This document shows, in pieces, positions 61,373 to 64,000 of a stretch of DNA of 64,000 bases. Every line of letters starts with the position of its first letter. Position 1 is the stretch's first letter. The stretch lies in the NCBI RefSeq assembly GCF_002873455.1, contig NZ_MCUN01000024.1, positions 1 through 64,000 of the forward strand, read 5' to 3'. The notes beneath the pieces were generated by a model, which saw only the letters and a list, made by a program, of their open reading frames with translations, did not search any database and had not been told where the DNA came from. Made by a program: the position numbers and the translations under genes. The stretch comes from Vibrio splendidus (lineage in GTDB: Bacteria; Pseudomonadota; Gammaproteobacteria; Enterobacterales; Vibrionaceae).

Positions 61373-62554
61373 TTAAACCTCCCCTTCAGCGATAAAGCGT
61401 TGTGTTTTTTCGAAAGCTTGTTTGAGATCGTCAATTAGGTCTTCCGCATCTTCAAGGCCAACAGAAAGGCGCAGTAGTTGCTGAGAAACGCCCGCTTCAG
61501 CCAACGCTTCTTCGCCCATAGCACGGTGAGTCATAGATGCAGGGTGACAAATCAAGCTTTCAACACCACCCAGTGATTCAGCCAAAGAAAACAAATCTAA
61601 TTTATCGACAAAGTATTTAAGCGCCTCGAATGAACCCGCAAACTCAAAGCTCAACATGGAACCAAAGCCCAACTGCTGTTTCTTCGCGATCTCATGACCT
61701 GGATGTTCAGGAAGGCTTGGGTGGTAAATAGTACCCACCAGATCTTGTTGTTGCAGAGCCGCCAGAATTTCACGAGAGCTTTCTTCGTGAACACGCATAC
61801 GCGCACCTAGCGTACGAATACCACGTAGAGTCATGTAGCTATCGAATGGTGTGCCGGTCGCACCAATACAGTTGCCCCACCATGCAAGCTCTTCAGCGTG
61901 CTCTTCAGTTTTCGTCACTACAACGCCACCAATAACATCCGAGTGTCCGTTGATATATTTGGTGGTTGAGTGGATAACAAAATCAGCACCTAGCTCTAAA
62001 GGCTTTTGGAATACAGGCGTCAAAAACGTATTGTCGACAGCGACCAGAGCACCAACTTCTTTCGCTTTACGGCAAGTTTCTGCAATATCAACCACACGAA
62101 CCAGTGGATTCGATGGCGTTTCGATCAAGATCAACTTTGGCTTGAGCGCGATCGCCGCATCCAGCGCTGCTTGATCCGACTGATCAACAAATAGAACTTT
62201 GAAGTCACCTTTTAGCGAGCGTGTATTGAACAGACGGTAAGTGCCGCCGTAGCAGTCGTGTGGGGCGATGATAAGATCGTCACCACCTAAGAAAGCGGAT
62301 ACCCATAAGTTAAGTGCTGAAGTACCACAGTTAGTGACAACCGCACCTTTGCCAGATTCAAGCTCAAACAGTGCCGTTTCTAGTAAACCACGGTTTGGGT
62401 TACCAGAGCGGGTGTAATCATACTTTGGCACTTCACCAAAAGCGGGAAAACCATAGTTAGTCGAAAGATAAATGGGTGGGACAACGGCATGGTGTTGCGT
62501 GTCTGACTCGATACCAGTACGTACTGCGATTGTTGCTGGCTTCCGGCTGCTCAT
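61373..62554 (-). CDS. metB: Cystathionine gamma-synthase
   Basis: PLP enzyme joining O-succinylhomoserine and cysteine. The 393-aa protein begins MSSRKPATIAVRTGIESD and has YDYTRSGNPNRGLLE, VVTNCGTSALNL, AVDNTFLTPVFQ and the PLP lysine Lys199 in HSTTKYINGHSDV. ATG at 62554 has AAGGAAG upstream. It heads the metBL operon, is divergent from metJ and shares the MetJ operator. Confidence 0.96.
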   Translation of the reverse strand: MSSRKPATIAVRTGIESDTQHHAVVPPIYLSTNYGFPAFGEVPKYDYTRSGNPNRGLLETALFELESGKGAVVTNCGTSALNLWVSAFLGGDDLIIAPHDCYGGTYRLFNTRSLKGDFKVLFVDQSDQAALDAAIALKPKLILIETPSNPLVRVVDIAETCRKAKEVGALVAVDNTFLTPVFQKPLELGADFVIHSTTKYINGHSDVIGGVVVTKTEEHAEELAWWGNCIGATGTPFDSYMTLRGIRTLGARMRVHEESSREILAALQQQDLVGTIYHPSLPEHPGHEIAKKQQLGFGSMLSFEFAGSFEALKYFVDKLDLFSLAESLGGVESLICHPASMTHRAMGEEALAEAGVSQQLLRLSVGLEDAEDLIDDLKQAFEKTQRFIAEGEV

Positions 62555-62655
62555 AGGTGCTTCCTTACAAGTTTTGCGTCTGAGAATCACAGCAGCTTGT
62601 CGGCATTCTGCGGCTGTGTTAGATATATGTTATTCACTTTACTTTCATAAATGTG

Positions 62656-62687
62656 AGACGTCAACACTTCCAGACGTCTATATGTCT
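62656..62687. promoter_or_regulatory. MetJ operator between metB and metJ
   Basis: Four contiguous 8-base boxes: AGACGTCA, ACACTTCC, AGACGTCT and ATATGTCT. One is the perfect consensus and the others are degenerate, as in enterics. The last two boxes match those in front of metF exactly. Confidence 0.9.
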
Positions 62688-62762
62688 TTGCTTATGGCAG
62701 TAAATCCCGCTAAAATCACCACTATTAATTTATTCTAACAACTAAAGTGATGAAGGTACGCA

Positions 62763-63083
62763 ATGGCCGACTGGAATGGTGAATACATAAGCCCATATGC
62801 TGAGCATGGAAAGAAAAGCGAACAAGTAAAAAAAATTACAGTTTCTATCCCTCTAAAAGTGTTAAAGGTTCTTACTGACGAGCGTACTCGTCGCCAGATT
62901 AATAACCTACGCCATGCAACAAACAGTGAGCTACTGTGCGAAGCCTTTCTACATGCGTACACAGGCCAACCACTGCCAACGGATGAAGATCTCCGTAAAG
63001 ACCGTCCAGATGACATCCCTACTGAAGTGAAAAAGCTGATGACAGAGATGGGTATCGAATTCGAAGCGTTTGACGAAGAATAA
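62763..63083 (+). CDS. metJ: Methionine repressor MetJ
   Basis: Ribbon-helix-helix repressor that uses S-adenosylmethionine as corepressor. The 106-aa protein begins MADWNGEYISPYAEHGKKSE and has the DNA-contacting beta strand KKITVSIPLKVLKVLTDERT followed by RRQINNLRHATNSELLCEAFLHA. It represses metBL, metF and itself through the operators found here. Start ATG. A bidirectional terminator follows. Confidence 0.97.
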   Translation: MADWNGEYISPYAEHGKKSEQVKKITVSIPLKVLKVLTDERTRRQINNLRHATNSELLCEAFLHAYTGQPLPTDEDLRKDRPDDIPTEVKKLMTEMGIEFEAFDEE

Positions 63084-63187
63084 AAACCACTCAGTCACTG
63101 CCTTCAATATTGATTCGCTATAACTGAACCTTATTTGTCACTTCGCGGCACTACGTTTTCTATGACCACGCTGTAAATGATAGACAT

Positions 63188-63219
63188 AAAAAAACCGACT
63201 CTTGATGAGTCGGTTTTTT
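63188..63219. terminator. Bidirectional terminator between metJ and the malic enzyme gene
   Basis: Arms ACCGACTC/GAGTCGGT with A6 and T6 extensions and a 5-base loop. Confidence 0.92.
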
Positions 63220-63294
63220 ATTATTCTTTTTCGCTTCAATAACGAAACAACGATACCAAGCGGCTACGCCACCCAGTGTCTATGGCATATGTAC

Positions 63295-64000
63295 CTATGC
63301 CATATAATTAGCAGGCATCTCTATACGAGCTACGCCAGATTCAACGGCCGCTACTGCTACCGCTTTTGCTACGCGAGGCAGTAAACGTGGGTCCATTGGC
63401 TTGGGAATGATGTAACTTGTACCAAACTCCAATGCAGTCTCACCCGCAGCAGCCAATACTTCAGCCGGAACTTCTTCTTTCGCCAGTTCACGAATTGCTT
63501 TAACAGCAGCCAATTTCATTTCATCATTGATTTCGCTCGCACGCACATCAAGCGCACCACGGAAAATGAATGGGAAACAAAGTACGTTGTTTACTTGGTT
63601 AGGGTAATCGCTACGACCTGTACCCATGATAAGGTCAGAACGAACTTCGTGTGCAAGCTCTGGCTTGATCTCTGGATCTGGGTTTGAGCATGCAAACACA
63701 ACAGGCTTATCAGCCATTAGCGTTAGAGCTTTAGCTGGTAGCAGGTTAGGACCAGATACGCCTAAGAACAGGTCAGCGCCTTCGATAACATCTTCAAGCG
63801 TGCGCTTGTCCGTGTTATTTGCGAATAGCGCTTTGTACTCATTAAGGTCTTCACGACGAGTGTGGATCACACCTTTACGGTCAAGCATGTAGATCTTCTC
63901 ACGCTGAGCGCCACACTTAATCAGTAGTTCCATACAAGCAACCGCCGCAGCGCCAGCACCTAAACAAACGATCTTACACTCTTCAAGCTTTTTACCTTGA
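63295..64000 (-). CDS. Malic enzyme, C-terminal part
   Basis: The gene runs off the right edge; 234 codons of its 3' end are present, with the frame open to the last base. It oxidatively decarboxylates malate to pyruvate. Visible are the cofactor loop VCLGAGAAAVACMELL, KALTLMADKPVVFACSNPDPEI, GRSDYPNQVNNVLCFPFIFRGALD and the C-terminal YIIPKPMDPRL. The chain ends soon after, where E. coli MaeB continues into a phosphotransacetylase-like domain, so this is the short type. Whether it uses NAD or NADP cannot be seen. Confidence 0.92.
   Translation of the reverse strand, partial: QGKKLEECKIVCLGAGAAAVACMELLIKCGAQREKIYMLDRKGVIHTRREDLNEYKALFANNTDKRTLEDVIEGADLFLGVSGPNLLPAKALTLMADKPVVFACSNPDPEIKPELAHEVRSDLIMGTGRSDYPNQVNNVLCFPFIFRGALDVRASEINDEMKLAAVKAIRELAKEEVPAEVLAAAGETALEFGTSYIIPKPMDPRLLPRVAKAVAVAAVESGVARIEMPANYMA

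Noticed and set aside
1..64000. CRISPR arrays, tRNA or rRNA genes, prophage, integron or transposase genes
   Set aside because: None was seen: no regular spaced repeats, no cloverleaf-like or rRNA sequence, and no integrase or transposase reading frame.

Overview
The window is a stretch of a Vibrio chromosome, most likely chromosome 1 of a marine species; a Splendidus-clade relative is possible but unproven. The gene order matches Vibrionaceae closely: the str operon with tusDCB and yheO, the fkpA-slyX and kefGB-slyD blocks, crp, a partial ast operon, the Xds nuclease, pilMNOPQ-aroKB-damX-dam-rpe-gph-trpS, mrcA, oxyR with a peroxiredoxin-glutaredoxin fusion, argCBGH/argE with an ArgH-acetyltransferase fusion, ppc, the virulence and quorum regulator aphA, and metF/metLB/metJ. 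All 58 genes look intact except the two cut by the window ends (tuf and a malic enzyme). No rRNA, tRNA, CRISPR array, prophage, insertion sequence or defence island was seen.

Layout. 1-5.5 kb (minus strand): str operon, preceded by yheO-tusDCB. 5.7-18.6 kb: chaperones and prolyl isomerases (fkpA, slyX, slyD), a WD40 lipoprotein, a glutathione-gated K+ efflux system (kefGB), an ABC-F ATPase, the yheT-yheU-prkB group and crp. 18.7-24.7 kb: a DUF1338 gene, astD, astA and astC/argD, then pabA. 24.9-27.5 kb: secreted nuclease. 27.8-39.5 kb: a long co-oriented block running from pilM to trpS. 39.7-46.9 kb: penicillin-binding protein 1A, oxyR, peroxiredoxin and flavin disulfide reductase, RidA and DUF3624. 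47.2-53.8 kb: arginine biosynthesis. 54-64 kb: ppc, aphA, methionine genes and a malic enzyme.

The physiology is mostly housekeeping: translation, tRNA thiolation, peroxide defence, arginine synthesis and breakdown, methionine synthesis and type IV pilus assembly. Several regulatory sites can be read directly: a near-consensus str promoter, an OxyR operator of four quarter-sites with regular 7-bp spacing, tandem 8-bp met boxes in front of metB/metJ and metF, and a pair of ARG boxes in front of argH.

The least expected signal is in the spacers. Short degenerate tandem repeats lie directly behind several genes (iaaA, astD, metL, DUF3624), with units of 15, 15, 21 and 18 bases, all multiples of three. 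Behind metL and the DUF3624 gene every unit carries an in-frame stop codon. Other structures worth a second look are mutually exclusive hairpins between rpsG and fusA, an inverted pair of REP-like palindromes at 46.1 kb, and a cysteine-rich C-terminal tail on the lpd-like enzyme beside the peroxiredoxin-glutaredoxin.
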